DNA of 64,000 bases from Struthio camelus (lineage: Eukaryota > Chordata > Aves > Struthioniformes > Struthionidae): assembly GCF_040807025.1 (NCBI RefSeq), contig NC_090964.1, forward strand, positions 7,123,214-7,187,213, written 5' to 3'. This document shows positions 12,137-23,719 of this stretch, piece after piece. The translations under genes were made by a program, and so were the position numbers. The notes under the pieces were generated by a model. The model saw nothing but the letters and a program-made list of their open reading frames with translations, was not told where the DNA came from and did not search any database. Numbering within the stretch: position 1 is the first letter of the stretch; the number at the start of each line of letters is the position of its first letter.

Positions 12137-15100
12137 TCATGGTTCAGCCGCCTCCTGCGGTGGCCTGGGCTCAGCACCGAGCCCCGCATCAAAGTCCTGG
12201 CCCTGCTGACGCACCCACCACTCCCGCAGCTCCTGGTACAGGTCCTGGTGCTCTTCCTTCCAGCACGTGAACTTCTCTGAGGTGAGCGTGACATCGTTGA
12301 GCAGCTGCTCCAGGACCTGCAGCTCCGTGAGCTTTGCCTGCAGAGAGGAAAGGAGATTTGGGGGATGCTGAGCACAGCCCAGGGCAAGGGCCGGAGAGGA
12401 CCAGGGGCTCCCACCTTGAGTGTGCTCTGCAGGGCCCGCACCAGGTGCACCTTCTCGTTGATGAGGGGGTTCTTGTTGCGCTTGATGAAGGATTTGCGGT
12501 ACTGCTCCTCCGTCAGAAACCGCTGCCGCCCGATGAGGGACACTCCCCCCTGCTTCAGGCACTGCATCAGGCTCTCGAGGTCCTCCTCCTCAGAGTCTAG
12601 GTGGCGAGAGGGGGCACCACAGCATACGAACAGCCCTGAACACCCGCAGGGTTGCCCTGCATGCAACCCTGTCCCAAGAGCATCCCAAATCCAAAGGGGA
12701 GACTGGGCCATAGATCAAAATGAGGGTGAAGACACCCTAAGATATGTCCCAACAGGCCTGCAAGGACTTGGATTAACCTCTCCCACCACCACATGCAGAC
12801 AAAAGGTGGCCATGAGCTTGGTTAATGGAGATGGGGCTCCATCCAGCACAGGGCACAGACCACCCCGAGCACTTCGAGCACCTACCCATGGGCAAGTGGG
12901 ACTGGTGGCTGCCCTGGGGGCTGCTGACTGCACTGCTGGGTTCGCCGGTGGCCAGGAAGAGCTGGGCTTTCTCCGGGGCATTTTGCAGCCTCCTCTTTGG
13001 CTGGAGGAGAGATGGGGCAGGAGGTGAGACAAGGATCTCCCCTCCTCAGGATGTCCCCTTTCCCACAGGGCCACTTACAGAGTGACAGCTGGGCCTGGGA
13101 GAGTCGTCATCTGGGTCCTCGGCTTCGGTCTCGCTGTAGCAGTCTGGAGGCAATGAGGGAGGATGGTGAGTCCGGAGGGCAGCAGGAAACCACGGCCTGG
13201 TGCCCCCAGAGGGGCAGAGGCCAGGCTGCCCCTCCAGCCCTCCCAGCTTAAGCATCATCCCATACCCCATCCCTCCCCTCAACCTCTCCTTGCCGGGAGA
13301 GGCAGTTCCCATGGTTTTCCCTCAGGACATGGGCAAAGCTCTTAGTGCTCCCACGCAGGAACCCATCCATGAGGCATCGCTGCCATGTGGACACCCTGGG
13401 TCCTTGCAGCCCCACAGCTCCCTGCAGGCTCCCCATCTCCCCTGGGGGGAACCGACCCCTTCTCCCACCTCCTGGACTGTCCTGGAAAAGGCTGCACTTA
13501 CCTTCCTCCCTGTGCGGGACCGACTGGTGGGCCAACGTGTACTTCGTTTTGGCTGTTATCAGGTGACTGACCCACCTTGAGAAAAGACAGATGTATGGAT
13601 GGTCACAGCCAGCCCGCTCCCCGCTGTGGCCTGAGCCACTGCAAACCACGGGATTGTGTTTCTGGGCTGCGTCTGTGGCAGGACCGGCCTGGGCATTACT
13701 CACATGCTCAGATCAGCCAGCGTTTCTGCGGCGAAGATGAAGGGCTTGTACTTCTCGTGGGAGAGCTGGAAAACACTGCAAGAAGGGTGAGGGGGCAGCT
13801 GCGTTCACTGCTGCTTCTCCAGGGTCACCCACGACCATAGGCAACCCTAAGCCCCCATCTAGCCTCCCCCATGCTGGCAGCCTTCCTGCTCCCAATCCAG
13901 CCTGCAGGCTTGGGTCAGGCTTTTCCCTGACATCGGAGATGCTCTGGATACTACTGTCGGCCACATCCCAGATACCACCAGAAACACAACGCACATCCCA
14001 CGCCACAGCATAGCCGGTCCTGCCAGCACAGCCGCGACCCCCTCCAGCGCTGTGCTGGGACGGGCAGGTGGCACCCAGCAGGATTTGCCGGCACGTGCCC
14101 TTCGGAGAGCGTCCCACCCGCACCGCCATGGGGAGGTCTGTGGCGAGACAGCCAAGATGATGGCATCAACACCCACTCACTATTTCTTCTTCTGCTCCCG
14201 TGTGCTCTCCAGATCGTAGGTGGCCACGTTGATGAGACCCACGGCCTTCTCATCCTGCAGGGGAAACACAGCAAGGTCCACCACCGTCCACTGCTCACCG
14301 GCTTGGAGAGCCTGGCTGGCCCCACGCTCCTCTCCCAGCCGCCCGGGGTCTGGCCCCGGGAGCGAGGTCACCCGGTGGGCTCCACTCACATTGGGATGGT
14401 TGTACCAGTAGAGCGTGTGGCCTTTCAGCACAAACCAGCACCGCTTCCACTTCTGGGCCATGAAGCCCACGTGGTCCTTCTTCTTCAGGAGCCAGCCATC
14501 GCAGTCCACCCGGCCCAGGTCCCGGCACGAGACCCGCCGGCGGCTCAGCCTGGTCGCCACTCCTGCGGGAGGCAGAGGAGGTGGTGCCCAGCGCCCGCGG
14601 GCAGCCCCGGCCCGTGCTCCGCCGTCTTCCCGGGGACGGGGGGCGGCCACCCCTGCCGCGGCGGGGCCACGCAGCACGTCGGGGGATCTGAGGAGCTCAC
14701 CTTTGGGCCTGCGGCGCGTCTCGGGGCTGCCCTGGGTGGAGAGGTGGAGACGAGCGGTTAGAGATGAGCGGGCAGGCGGGGAGGTGGGGGGGAGTGCAGC
14801 CGAGACCCCCACCCCGAGCTGCGCCTGCCGCCCACGGAGGGTCCTCCTCGTCTGGCTGCTTTGCAAACCCTGCGGCAGCGAGTTCAGCCCCCCGGCACGA
14901 GGCTTCTGCCTCGCCGCTCGGGCTGCACGCGACACCCGTCCTGTTCCCACCCCCAGCCCTGCCCGAGACCCCCCGGGTCTCACCTCACTCCCGGGGGCCG
15001 CCGGGGGGCCGAGGTCCACGGGGCCGGCGGCGGTGAGGGCGCCCGGCGGCGTGCTGCTCCCTGGCGCCGCGTCCTCCGAGGCACCTGCGGCGAGCGAGCC

Positions 15101-18100
15101 CGGAGCGCCCCAGCCTCCTGCGGCCCGGCAGCCGAGCGGCTGTATCTCCGCTCCGCGGGACCCATCCGTATCCCCGACGGAGCAACTGCTTTTTCTCCAG
15201 ACGCCGTCCCCCACCCCACCCCGCTCCCTACCGTCCGCGAGCAGTCCCTGCAGGAGGTCCCCGGGCAGGCTGGCGGCTCGCTCGTCCTCCTCGTCGGTGG
15301 CGGGGTCCGGCGCCGAGTCGGGTCCCGATTCCCAGTCGGCAGCCACGCTGCGGGGAGAAGGGACAAATATCCCTCCTGTCGGGGCCGGTCCCGCGGCCGC
15401 GCCGGAGGTGCCAGCACCAGGTCCCGCGCCGCTCGCCCGGGCGCAGGCGTTTCTCTCTCCCCGGAAAAGCAGGGGAGGAGGGAAAGCGGCGACGTGGAGG
15501 AGAGACGAGGCACCGGCTAAACCAGCCCCTCTGCTTTTTTGCCCCAACAGGGAGATCAAGGCACAGCCTGGCGCCTCCAGCCTGGCCTCGGCCCCTTTGC
15601 CTCGGCCGGACGCGCCAGCAGCAGGCAACGGCTCTGCAAACGCCTTTCCATTCCGGGAGAGGAGAAGGGTCAGTTCTAAATATAGTTGCAACTCCTATTT
15701 AAATGTTACCAAGTGACTTAATTGCAAACAGAGCCTCTTTTTTTTTTTTTTTTGTTTTGGCCTTAAGACTCTCGGCAGCTTCCGGGGACGCTCGCGTGAA
15801 CGTTACTCTCCGTCGCGGTGCTCCCAGCCCGCGTTTTCCACCCCGGGCGGAGCGGATGCTCCCGAACACCCGCTGGCTGCGCAGGGCCGGGGCGCGCGGG
15901 GCACCAGGCCCGGGGCTCACCTGGAGCTCAGCGACGCGGGGCTGCCGGGGCGCTCGCTGCTCCTGGCGCCGGCGGGATCCGCCGCATCCGAGCGGGCTGC
16001 CTGCGGGGCAGTGCGTCACTCCCAGCCCACGTCCCGCTTGGGGACGGTGCCCCGGGGCTTTGAGATGCTCCCAGCACCCCTGCCTACCTCCCGCTGCTGC
16101 CCAGTCTGGCGCTGGGGCTCTACTAGGGGCACTGGGATCGCTCACCTGCTGCCTGGCAGCCTGGGGGGAGCCGGGCAGGCTGGGGGGCACCTTCTTCAGC
16201 ACCAGCGTGGCCCCGCTCGGCTTCTCCAGCAGCTTCTTTGCCAGGTTCACGGGCGTCCAGCCCACCTGCAAAGGGCACCGGCCACCGGTGGGACCAGCGG
16301 CCGCCTGCCCTGCGCTCGCCCCCCGTCCCCCCGCCGTGCAGAGGACACGTTGCCAGCAGCTCCTCCGGGGATGCATCCCTGCATCCCGCAAAGCAGCCGC
16401 TCCGGGAGACGGACTCCGCCGCACTCACCACGACCTGCTCGTTGACCTGCACGATCTCGTCCCCGGGCAGGATGGGGGGGCCGCGCACGGCCAGCGCCTG
16501 GGGGCAGAGGGGAGGCAGCGGGATGGGGCGCCGCGGTGGCTGCCCCCCGCGAAGCGCCCGAGGCGCTCGCACCGCCAGCTGAGCTGCGGCTGGGGGAAAG
16601 CAGCGGGGCTTTGCAAAGCCCGGCTTAAACATTAACCAGCCGGCCTGACCTTTTGGGCCATGCCGGGCGGCCGGCAGGAGGGAGCCCAGGGGCTGGTGGA
16701 AACACGGCGCGGAGCGGGGTTCCCGCTGCAGCCTGGCCTGTGCTCACTCGTGAGACGAGTTGCACGGGCTCAGCAGCGCCCAACTCACCTCCGAGGGGGT
16801 CCCAGATACGAAGTGCAGGCCGGAGCTGGTGGATGTGATCTCCAGGTCCTGCGGAGGGGGACGGGGAAGGGAGCCGTGAGCGGGGCGGCGGGCAGATCCG
16901 GGGCCGGGGCCACCAGGGCACTCACCAGCGTGGCGGTGGGCAGAGCCGGCGCCAGCCCCACGCGCTGCAGCACGGCCGTGCGGTCCAGCAGCTGCCCGGG
17001 GCTGCAGCCCACGATGCTCTCGCAGATGCCCACGATGTGCTGGCACTGGGGGCGACAGAACCAGGCTGAGCGGGGGGCGACGGTGCTGCCAGCCCCCCCC
17101 CCCCCCGGCTGCCCCCGGCCAGCACTTACGATCGTCAGGATCCGGCCATCCCTCTCGGCCGCTGGGCAGTCCTAGGAGGAGGCAAGGGGCTGAGCACAAG
17201 GGCCACCGCAGGCAGCGCTGGCTCCAGACAGCACCCAAGGGGTCCGGCCTGGGGGTCCCTACAGGTAGCCGAAGCCCCCCCAACACCAGCAGGGTGAGAG
17301 ATCGCCAGGTCTCCTCTTCCTCCTCCCCGGACCCCACCGGAGCCGCTCTCCCGGCGCAGTCTGGGCCCTGCCGGCACCGTCCCAGCCAGGGTCCCCGCGG
17401 GAAAACCAGGCTCCTGGGGCAGGGGGGGACGGGCCCTGCGACCCCCTGTGCCGCATCCCCCATAACGCTGGGAGCCCTGGCGCTTGCACGGCTGCCTCCA
17501 GCACACACAGGCTTCGGATTCGGGAAAGCCCGGCTCATGCCCATCACCGGGGCCTCAGGGCAGGGCAGCCGCCCGCGGCACTCACCTCCTGCAGCGCCTC
17601 CGCCAGCTCGGTGCAGAGGAAGACGATGTCGCGGCTGGCCGAGTAGTCGTTCAGGGTGGAGAAGAGGTACCTGGAGGGCACGAGAGGGAGACAGACAGAC
17701 GGATCAGGGCCGAGCGGAGGGTGCCCAGCACCCCTGGGTGCCCCAGGGGGGCCAGCGACGGTGCAAAGGGCTGCCCGCCCTCCCGGCCCCGACCTGTTGA
17801 GCCACGAGAAGAGCTCCTTGGCGGCCCCGACGAGCTCGACGACGCAGGCCAGCAGGTCGAGGGAGGGCGGCCGCGGCTCGGCCCCGGCGCCCGCCCCGGC
17901 GGGCTGCTCGCCCAGCACCAGGGCCTGCGCCCGGCCCGCCAGCGCCCGCAGCTTCTCCGCCAGCGTCCGCAGGCTGGTGCTCGCCAGCTCCTCGTCCTGG
18001 CGCAGGAGAGAGGCGCCGGGGCGGCAGGGAAGCGGGCGATGCTCGAGGATGCTGCCCGCATCCGGCCCCGGCGCGGGAGAGCGGGGACGCCCCGGGGAGA

Positions 18101-18760
18101 GCGGGGGCCGGCGGCACTCACCAGCGCCCGCAGCTGCTCCACGGCCTCCAGCAGCAGCTCCTGGTGGCCCACGCGCCGCACGCCCAGCGCCTCCAGCGCG
18201 CCCGCCGACAGCCGCAGCACCTCGGCCCCGGCCAGCCCCCAGGCCTCGAAGGGGTACCCCTGCACCGCCGCGTCCAGGCCTGCCCCGGGGACGCGTTGCC
18301 CTGGAGCTGACGGGGCGGCAGGGGGGACACACCGCGGGTCCCCCCGCCCCGACGGCCCCTTCGCCGGGTGACGCTGGCGGGAGCGGCGGTAAATCCCCGC
18401 GGGCGCAGCCGGGGCGAGCCGGATGCTGGGCACCGCCTCACCGTGGAATGAGTCTGCCGGGTCTCAGCCCATCCGGCACCGCAGCCCGGCTGCAGCGTTG
18501 GGGGGGGGGGCACGAGGCCCCCCCCCAAGGTTGGGAAGCGGCACCCCGCGCGCCCCACTCGCTCCGGGGGGTGAGAAGGGCCAGCGCCGTGACCCCCCCC
18601 CCAGCAGGCACGTCCCCCCACCACCGTCCCCTTCGCTGCCTCCCCGCAGCCGCCCCCAGGTCCCCGCCGGGGTGGGGGACGGCGGTGGCCCGGCCGGGGG
18701 CCGCTCACCTCGGAGCCAGGCGGCCGCCTGCGCGGGGCTCCAGGTGCCGACGGGCTCCAT
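12137..18760 (-). CDS. CNKSR1: CNKSR1, connector enhancer of KSR 1 (complete, 733 aa)
   Basis: Scaffold protein of Ras/Raf and Rho signalling. Twenty-one coding exons on minus: 18760-18709, 18279-18122, 17996-17794, 17670-17586, 17171-17130, 17045-16926, 16848-16789, 16497-16429, 16265-16146, 16000-15921, 15347-15232, 15084-14984, 14731-14701, 14572-14390, 14254-14181, 13775-13705, 13575-13502, 13143-13079, 13000-12886, 12596-12415 and 12337-12137. They sum to 2202 nt and close in frame. Domains in order: SAM (about 1-70), CRIC (about 70-166), PDZ (about 203-287, LPGDEIVQVNEQVV), a Pro/Ser-rich linker, PH (about 425-525, DCDGWLLKKK, WKRCWFVLKGHTLYWY), then CYSETEAEDPDDD and a C-terminal helical part (GGVSLIGRQRFLTEEQY, LINEKVHLVRALQSTLK). 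The human protein is about 720 aa. The linker exons (16000-14701, including one of 31 nt) are the least certain; phase and a weak match to human support them. Confidence 0.95.
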
Positions 18761-18769
18761 GGCCGCCGC

Positions 18770-19660
18770 CGCGGCCCCGGCGGCAGCCGGCACACCTGCG
18801 CCAGGTAAGGGCGGCCCGATTGGTGCGCCCGGCCGCCACTCCGCCGCGCAGCCCGCCCCCGCCGCCCAGCATCCCCCACCCCGGCCTGCTCCGCTCGCCC
18901 CTCCGGCCCCGACGGAGCGGGGAGAGCCCCGGCCCACCGAGACCCCCCCCCGCCCCGGCACCCGGGCCTCGGTTTCCCCGCTGCGGGGCGAGCGCCGACG
19001 CGCGCTGCCTCAGTTTCCCCGGCCCGCTCTCCTCCCTGCGGCCCCGCTGACTTATTTCCCCCCCGCGCTGGGCCTGAACCGCCGGGGACGGTGTCTGCGG
19101 CCACGTCCTGCGCTGCCGGGTGGGAGACGGAGGGCCGCGGGCACGCGCCTCCCCCCAGCTCCCGGCCCGCCGTGCCTTGGTTTCCCCCAGGCAGGCAGCA
19201 CGGAGGGGAAGGCCGTCAGCTCCCAGGGTGGGACCCCCGCCGGGGGCGATTTCCCCCCCCCCTTCCTTCGCAGGTGGGGAAACCGAGGCACAGGGCGGCA
19301 CACGCCGGGGCCCCGCGGCCAGCTCCGCCGAGCCCCAGACCCCGCTCTGGCTGGCCGGGAGCTGGCCTCTCCCGGAAGGTGCCTTGGCGGGGCCGTCCCC
19401 CCCTCGCCCGGCCGTGCGCTTGGGGGAGCAGCGCGCGCTGATCGCTGCTGACAGCTGCTGATGGGCGGCCGCGCCGCGCTGGGCGGCCGCACGGCGATTT
19501 CGGAGCCAGGGCGCAGGGCTGGCGGCCCCCGGCCGCGGCTCGGGTCAGGGCTGGACCCATGGTAGGGACTCGGCGGCAGGGGGGGTCCCACTGCCGGGGC
19601 CACGCGCGGCCCGACCCCGTTCCCGGACGACGGAGCCGGGGGGCCCCCGATCCAGCTGAT
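18770..19660. promoter_or_regulatory. CpG-rich interval between divergent CNKSR1 and the small membrane-protein gene
   Basis: About 900 bp of CpG-rich DNA between the CNKSR1 start codon (minus) and the next plus-strand gene. It probably holds both promoters. I see no TATA box. Two GC-rich open frames of 116 and 113 codons near 19.1-19.45 kb resemble no known protein, and I treat them as chance. Confidence 0.45.
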
Positions 19661-19755
19661 CTCCGTGCGGGGCCATGCCAGCCGCGGGCCTTTCCTCCTG
19701 CCTCGCCGCTCTCCTCTTCCTCCCGCAGCTGCCCATCGCCCTTCCCCGCCGCACC

Positions 19756-20406
19756 ATGATCATCCGCCCGAGACGCTTAACCCCGGGGTATTTTCGCCTG
19801 CTCCAGGTAAGGGTCGAGCTGGGCTGGGGCTGGGCACGTGGGGACCCCCCGGCACCGTGCTGCCCGCGAGCCCTGTCTGCCGCCGCGAGCGATGCCCGGC
19901 CGTACCCCAGCTCCCGGCCCCAAAGAGGGCTGGAGCTGCCTGCGAGGGTGCAGCGTTGGGTGCTGCCACCGAAGGCAGAGCCCAGCGAGCGGGCAGAAAG
20001 CCCAGCCCGAGAGCACCCTCGCGCCCCTGGCTAAACTGCATCTTTCTCCCTTAAATCCCTCCGCGTTTCTTCTGGGCGCAGCCAGGACATTCAGGGCACG
20101 GCCGTGGTCAGCGTACCCGGAGACGCGTGTCTTCGCGCAGCCCCCGGGCTAGCCCAGCGCGTGCCGGAGCGGAGCAGGGCCTGTCCCCGCTCCCAGGGCC
20201 ACCGAGTCCCGTCCCCGGGGTGGTTTCGGGTCTCGCAGCGCTCTCCTCTCCTCCCGCAGATGCAGCTGGCAGGGTGGCGGGAGGCTGAGCCGAGGGACCG
20301 GCTGGTGAATCACCTGGCCCTGCTGCTGGCCGCCGTGGGGCTGAGCCTCTCCTACTACAGCGCCCGGCGGATGGCCGGCCCCGCCAAAGCCTCCCCGGAG
20401 CCGTGA
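19756..20406 (+). CDS. Small single-pass membrane protein, two exons, 65 aa (ZNF593OS-like by position)
   Basis: Exon 1 is 19756-19806 (donor CTCCAG|GTAAGG) and exon 2 is 20260-20406 (acceptor after a CT-rich tract ending CCGCAG). The junction is in phase and the stop is at 20404-20406. The ATG at 19756 has A at -3 (GCACCATG). The protein begins MIIRPRRLTPGYFRLLQ and has one hydrophobic segment (about residues 36-53, HLALLLAAVGLSLSYYS) followed by basic residues. An in-frame ATG at 19675 would add 27 residues resembling a signal or second hydrophobic segment. I do not recognise the sequence. Human carries a small transmembrane gene, ZNF593OS, antisense beside ZNF593; strand and position fit, but I cannot confirm identity. 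Confidence 0.55.
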
Positions 20407-22378
20407 GGCCGGGGAGCTGGCGGGCGCTGCCTGGCCCAGGGAACAGTCCCGGGCTCCAGCGACATCGCACCCCTCCCCGCTCTCTCCAGCCGAGCCCCAA
20501 GCTGGTGGCACGGGAGCTGCCGGACCCGCTCCGCTCACCAAGCCCTGGCTACGGGGAGCTGCCGGATGCGTCTCCTGACTCACTCTCGCCTCATAGCCCC
20601 TTCGTAGCCCGCTTACGCTGCATCCTGCCCTTCCCCTCCCTGCCTTGGCCTTTTGTTGCCCTGGAGCTGAGGGGACACGTTTGTCCCCCTTTTGGGAGCT
20701 AGGACAAAGGATGGAAAAGCCAACCCGATTCTGACTCCGATTCCCCAACAACACAAACCGACGCTGCGAGCTGGCAGCCAGGGTCACCTTCCAGCTCAAG
20801 AGCTGCCAGGCGCAGCCCAGGGACCCAATTTCAGGCAGTGGCAAGCTGAGCCCTAAACTGAGCCGCTGCCGAGAAGCCAGGATCCTGCCACCATGAGACA
20901 ACCGAGCCTCAGTGAACAGAGACGCATGGAAAGGAGGGCCTGGGTGAGGCATTGGCCCCCCTCTCCCCACCCTGCTCCCGGGAGAGGGGCCCACGCAGCC
21001 CTTGCGCCTCGCTGGCAGCCGCACAGGGCTCCCTCCCCGAACCGGCGCAGGGGAACGTGCTGCCTCTGCAGTCAGGCCAGCTCCAATTAACAGCCGCTCC
21101 TCCCTCCCCGGGCGGCTCAGCCAGCAGCCCCACGTCACCAGCCGGCAGAAAAGAGGTCAGCGCAAAGCGCTGTTAGATAACAACAGAGCTGGGAGGGCTG
21201 GGACCAAGATCAGCCTCCGAGCAAGAGGCTGGGAGTGGAAACGAGGACACAGGGTTGGCTCCCATCGGAGAATTGCTGCCTGCGAGCAGGGGGCAGATGC
21301 CCCATCTCCCCACCAGGACCTTCCCACCTCTCCCTCTTGCACACCAAACCCCACACTGCTCCGAGCTGCTGCATGGAGCAAAGCTGCCCCTAGCAGAGAG
21401 TGTTTAGATACCAACTAGAGAACTAGGTTTAATTGCCTCGATAACCCTGGGGGGAAGAAATCTGGTCAGTCTGCATGCAAATAAATCTTTTCCTTCTGAG
21501 CAAAGCTGCACTGTCTCGCTGCCTTTCTGCTGCTACAGCTGAGCGCTCCCTCCTCCTGTGGCTCAGCAGGGGGGACAAACCTTTCATCTGTTGTTTTAGT
21601 GCCACAGTTGTATCAGTCAAACCTGTTCTGCAGGAATTTACGGCAGTCAGTGCCATTGCAACACGGAAGCGTTGCAAACATTGGAGTCGCATAGCAGAGA
21701 GAGGCCGAGCAGGGAGGCGCTGCCCTAGCAGGGGCGGGAGCACCCGACAGCCTGGGCGGCTGAAGCAGGATCCCTGCGCAGGAACAGAACAGCACTGGGC
21801 TGGGGGATACGCGGTAGGCACTGGATCACACTGGGTGCGCGGCCCCATGCCGCTGCTCTCTGGGGGTATGAAACCACTCACCAGGCACTGCGTTTTAGTG
21901 GGCAGAAGCCCGGAGGTGTCCCTGCTGGGAACACATTAGCGCCTGCCCCTCAAAGCGCACAGGGGATCAGGGCCCACTCTGGGAGCTCAAATCAGGCAGG
22001 GCCAGAAACACAAAAAGCTGCTTGCGATAGACCCAAGGGCTTGAAGAGCAGTTCGTTCCAGCACACAGTCCCCCAAAAGAAGCTCCTGTGCTGCACCTTC
22101 CACCAACGCGTTAGGATCCCCCTCACCGGAAGACAAACCAGAGGGAGCTTTACCTTCCTGTCAGGGCAGGAGAACTGTGACGAGGCCATTCCTACAAACT
22201 GATAGGCACTCTGGGAATATTTCACTTCCAAGGTTCAGGAAAAGTTTAAAATCGAGAGACTACCCTCAATCCAGAAGGGCAGCTGTCCCCACTACCTCAG
22301 CACTGCTCCAAGCCAGAGCCTGGACCACACTAGCAAAGAATTCTGCATTCAACACTGCCAGCCTGTTGATTAACATAC
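20407..22378. other. 3' UTR and spacer between the small membrane-protein gene and ZNF593
   Basis: The first 1.08 kb may be the 3' UTR of the small plus-strand gene, since a plus-strand AATAAA lies at 21480-21485. The rest, to the ZNF593 poly(A) signal, is unique sequence with no gene I can support. Confidence 0.45.
21480..21485 (+). terminator. Candidate poly(A) signal of the small membrane-protein gene
   Basis: AATAAA (within CATGCAAATAAATC) about 1.07 kb downstream of the stop, the first such signal on plus after the gene. Confidence 0.4.
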
Positions 22379-22384
22379 TTTAAT
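22379..22384 (-). terminator. Candidate poly(A) signal of ZNF593
   Basis: ATTAAA on minus, about 370 nt beyond the ZNF593 stop. No canonical AATAAA is closer. Confidence 0.4.
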
Positions 22385-22749
22385 GGGTGACTTAGAGGTG
22401 TCAACCTCTAACCCAAGGAGAAGTATCTAAAATTGCTCTAAAACCAGAGAGATGAGTGCACAGCCATATAACATTTACACCAAGCTGCTGCTTGTCCCTT
22501 CCCCAGGAAGGGGAACACAGTCTGCTGTCAGGCACATAGTACACAAGCGCCCTCCCCAACGAGGGCATCCAAGGTCTCTCTGGCTGCCTTCTCCTCATTA
22601 GCTCTTCAGCAAGGAAAGCTGCCAGGAAAACTGTTGCTTCGTTGCTGGGAGGCTGGAAGAGAGCTCGTTTTCCTCACAGGGCTCAGTAACAAAACACCTT
22701 TTTTGCAGCACTGTAATAAGGGCAGCCCTGGCCCTCTAGTCCGCTGCAC

Positions 22750-23676
22750 TCAGCTGGACGCCTCCATCTCGATTTCTTCATCGATCGGTTGGGTATGTAC
22801 TTCTACCTTCTTTGGGGGGATGTAGGATCCCATTCCAGCCGCTCTCTCTGCCTCCTCCTGCGTGTACGGCTCCTCGCTCAGCTGTTTCAACCTGAAAAGA
22901 AGGCAGAAATTACTGTTAAACCACCCATGTGAGTTCTGATGTTCACCTGAATCTCCTTAAAACAAGCCAAACTCCTGTACAAACTGGCCCAGAACTGACA
23001 CCACCAGCCTCACCCTGCCAAAGCTGGAGACAGGGCAGAGCCCTGTGGCTACAGGCGCAGCTCCGGGGATGGCACGAGGACCCACACGGGCGGCTCACAG
23101 TGCCACAGAAGCCCCCCCCCACACTTACCTTTTCTTGTGCACCTTGGACCTGAAGTGCTCCTTCATGCTGGTCAGATCTACGAAGTAGCGCCTGCAGGGA
23201 GAGACTGAGGGTGAGAGGAGCCCGAGGCAGGAGCGGGGCGGGGGACAGGGAGCGACAGCCAAGCCCAGCCGCCTCTGAGGGGCCCTCGCGTGAGGCAGCC
23301 GCTGCCCGGGCCCCAGCGGCAGCCCCCCCACTACCAGCCCACCCCGTCTTGGGGCGGCCTCCATCCCTTCCCGGGACAAACTACCGGGGTTAGAGCGACC
23401 CCTGCCCCAGACCGGCCCCCCCCACCCCCCGCGGCCGTTATCCGTTTCGGCCGTTACCCCCCCCCGGCCCGTGACGCACGCGCAGTGCAGGCAGTAGAAC
23501 TGGGCGCAGCCCGGCAGGTCGGGGTCGGGCTCCTGCCGCAGCAGCCTGGCGGCCACCTCGGGCCTGAGATCCGCGTGGATCTCGTCCAGGTCCCGGCGGC
23601 GCCGCTTCGCCTTGCCCTGGCGGCCCAGGGAGCGGGCGCGGTGGGCGCCCGTGCGCCGGCTGCTCCGCGGCGACAT
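22750..23676 (-). CDS. ZNF593: ZNF593, C2H2 zinc-finger ribosome-biogenesis protein (133 aa)
   Basis: Homologue of human ZNF593 and, by family, of yeast Bud20, a pre-60S shuttling factor. Exons on minus: 23676-23480, 23191-23129 and 22891-22750, totalling 402 nt, in phase. The basic N-terminus ([20 protein letters not shown], then [14 protein letters not shown]) is followed by one U1-type C2H2 finger split across exons 1 and 2 (FYCLHCARYF and [10 protein letters not shown]). The conserved tail reads [19 protein letters not shown] and GSYIPPKK, then acidic residues. Human is 134 aa. The donor of exon 1 is GTGCGT, slightly off consensus, but the join restores the finger exactly. Confidence 0.95.
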
Positions 23677-23706
23677 GATGGCGGCGGCGGCGGCGGCGCC
23701 CGCTGA

Positions 23707-23714
23707 TGACGTCA
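23707..23714. promoter_or_regulatory. Palindromic cAMP-response element (TGACGTCA) at the ZNF593 promoter
   Basis: A perfect 8-bp CREB/ATF site starts 31 bp upstream of the ZNF593 ATG (gene on minus), next to a GGC triplet run at 23681-23698, in the CpG island covering exon 1. The motif is seen directly; that it functions is inferred. Confidence 0.5.
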
Positions 23715-23719
23715 GCGCG

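Noticed and set aside
14180-15691. 503-codon minus-strand frame
   Set aside because: It joins real CNKSR1 exons and introns in one GC-rich frame. The spliced model with clear GT-AG borders explains the conserved parts.
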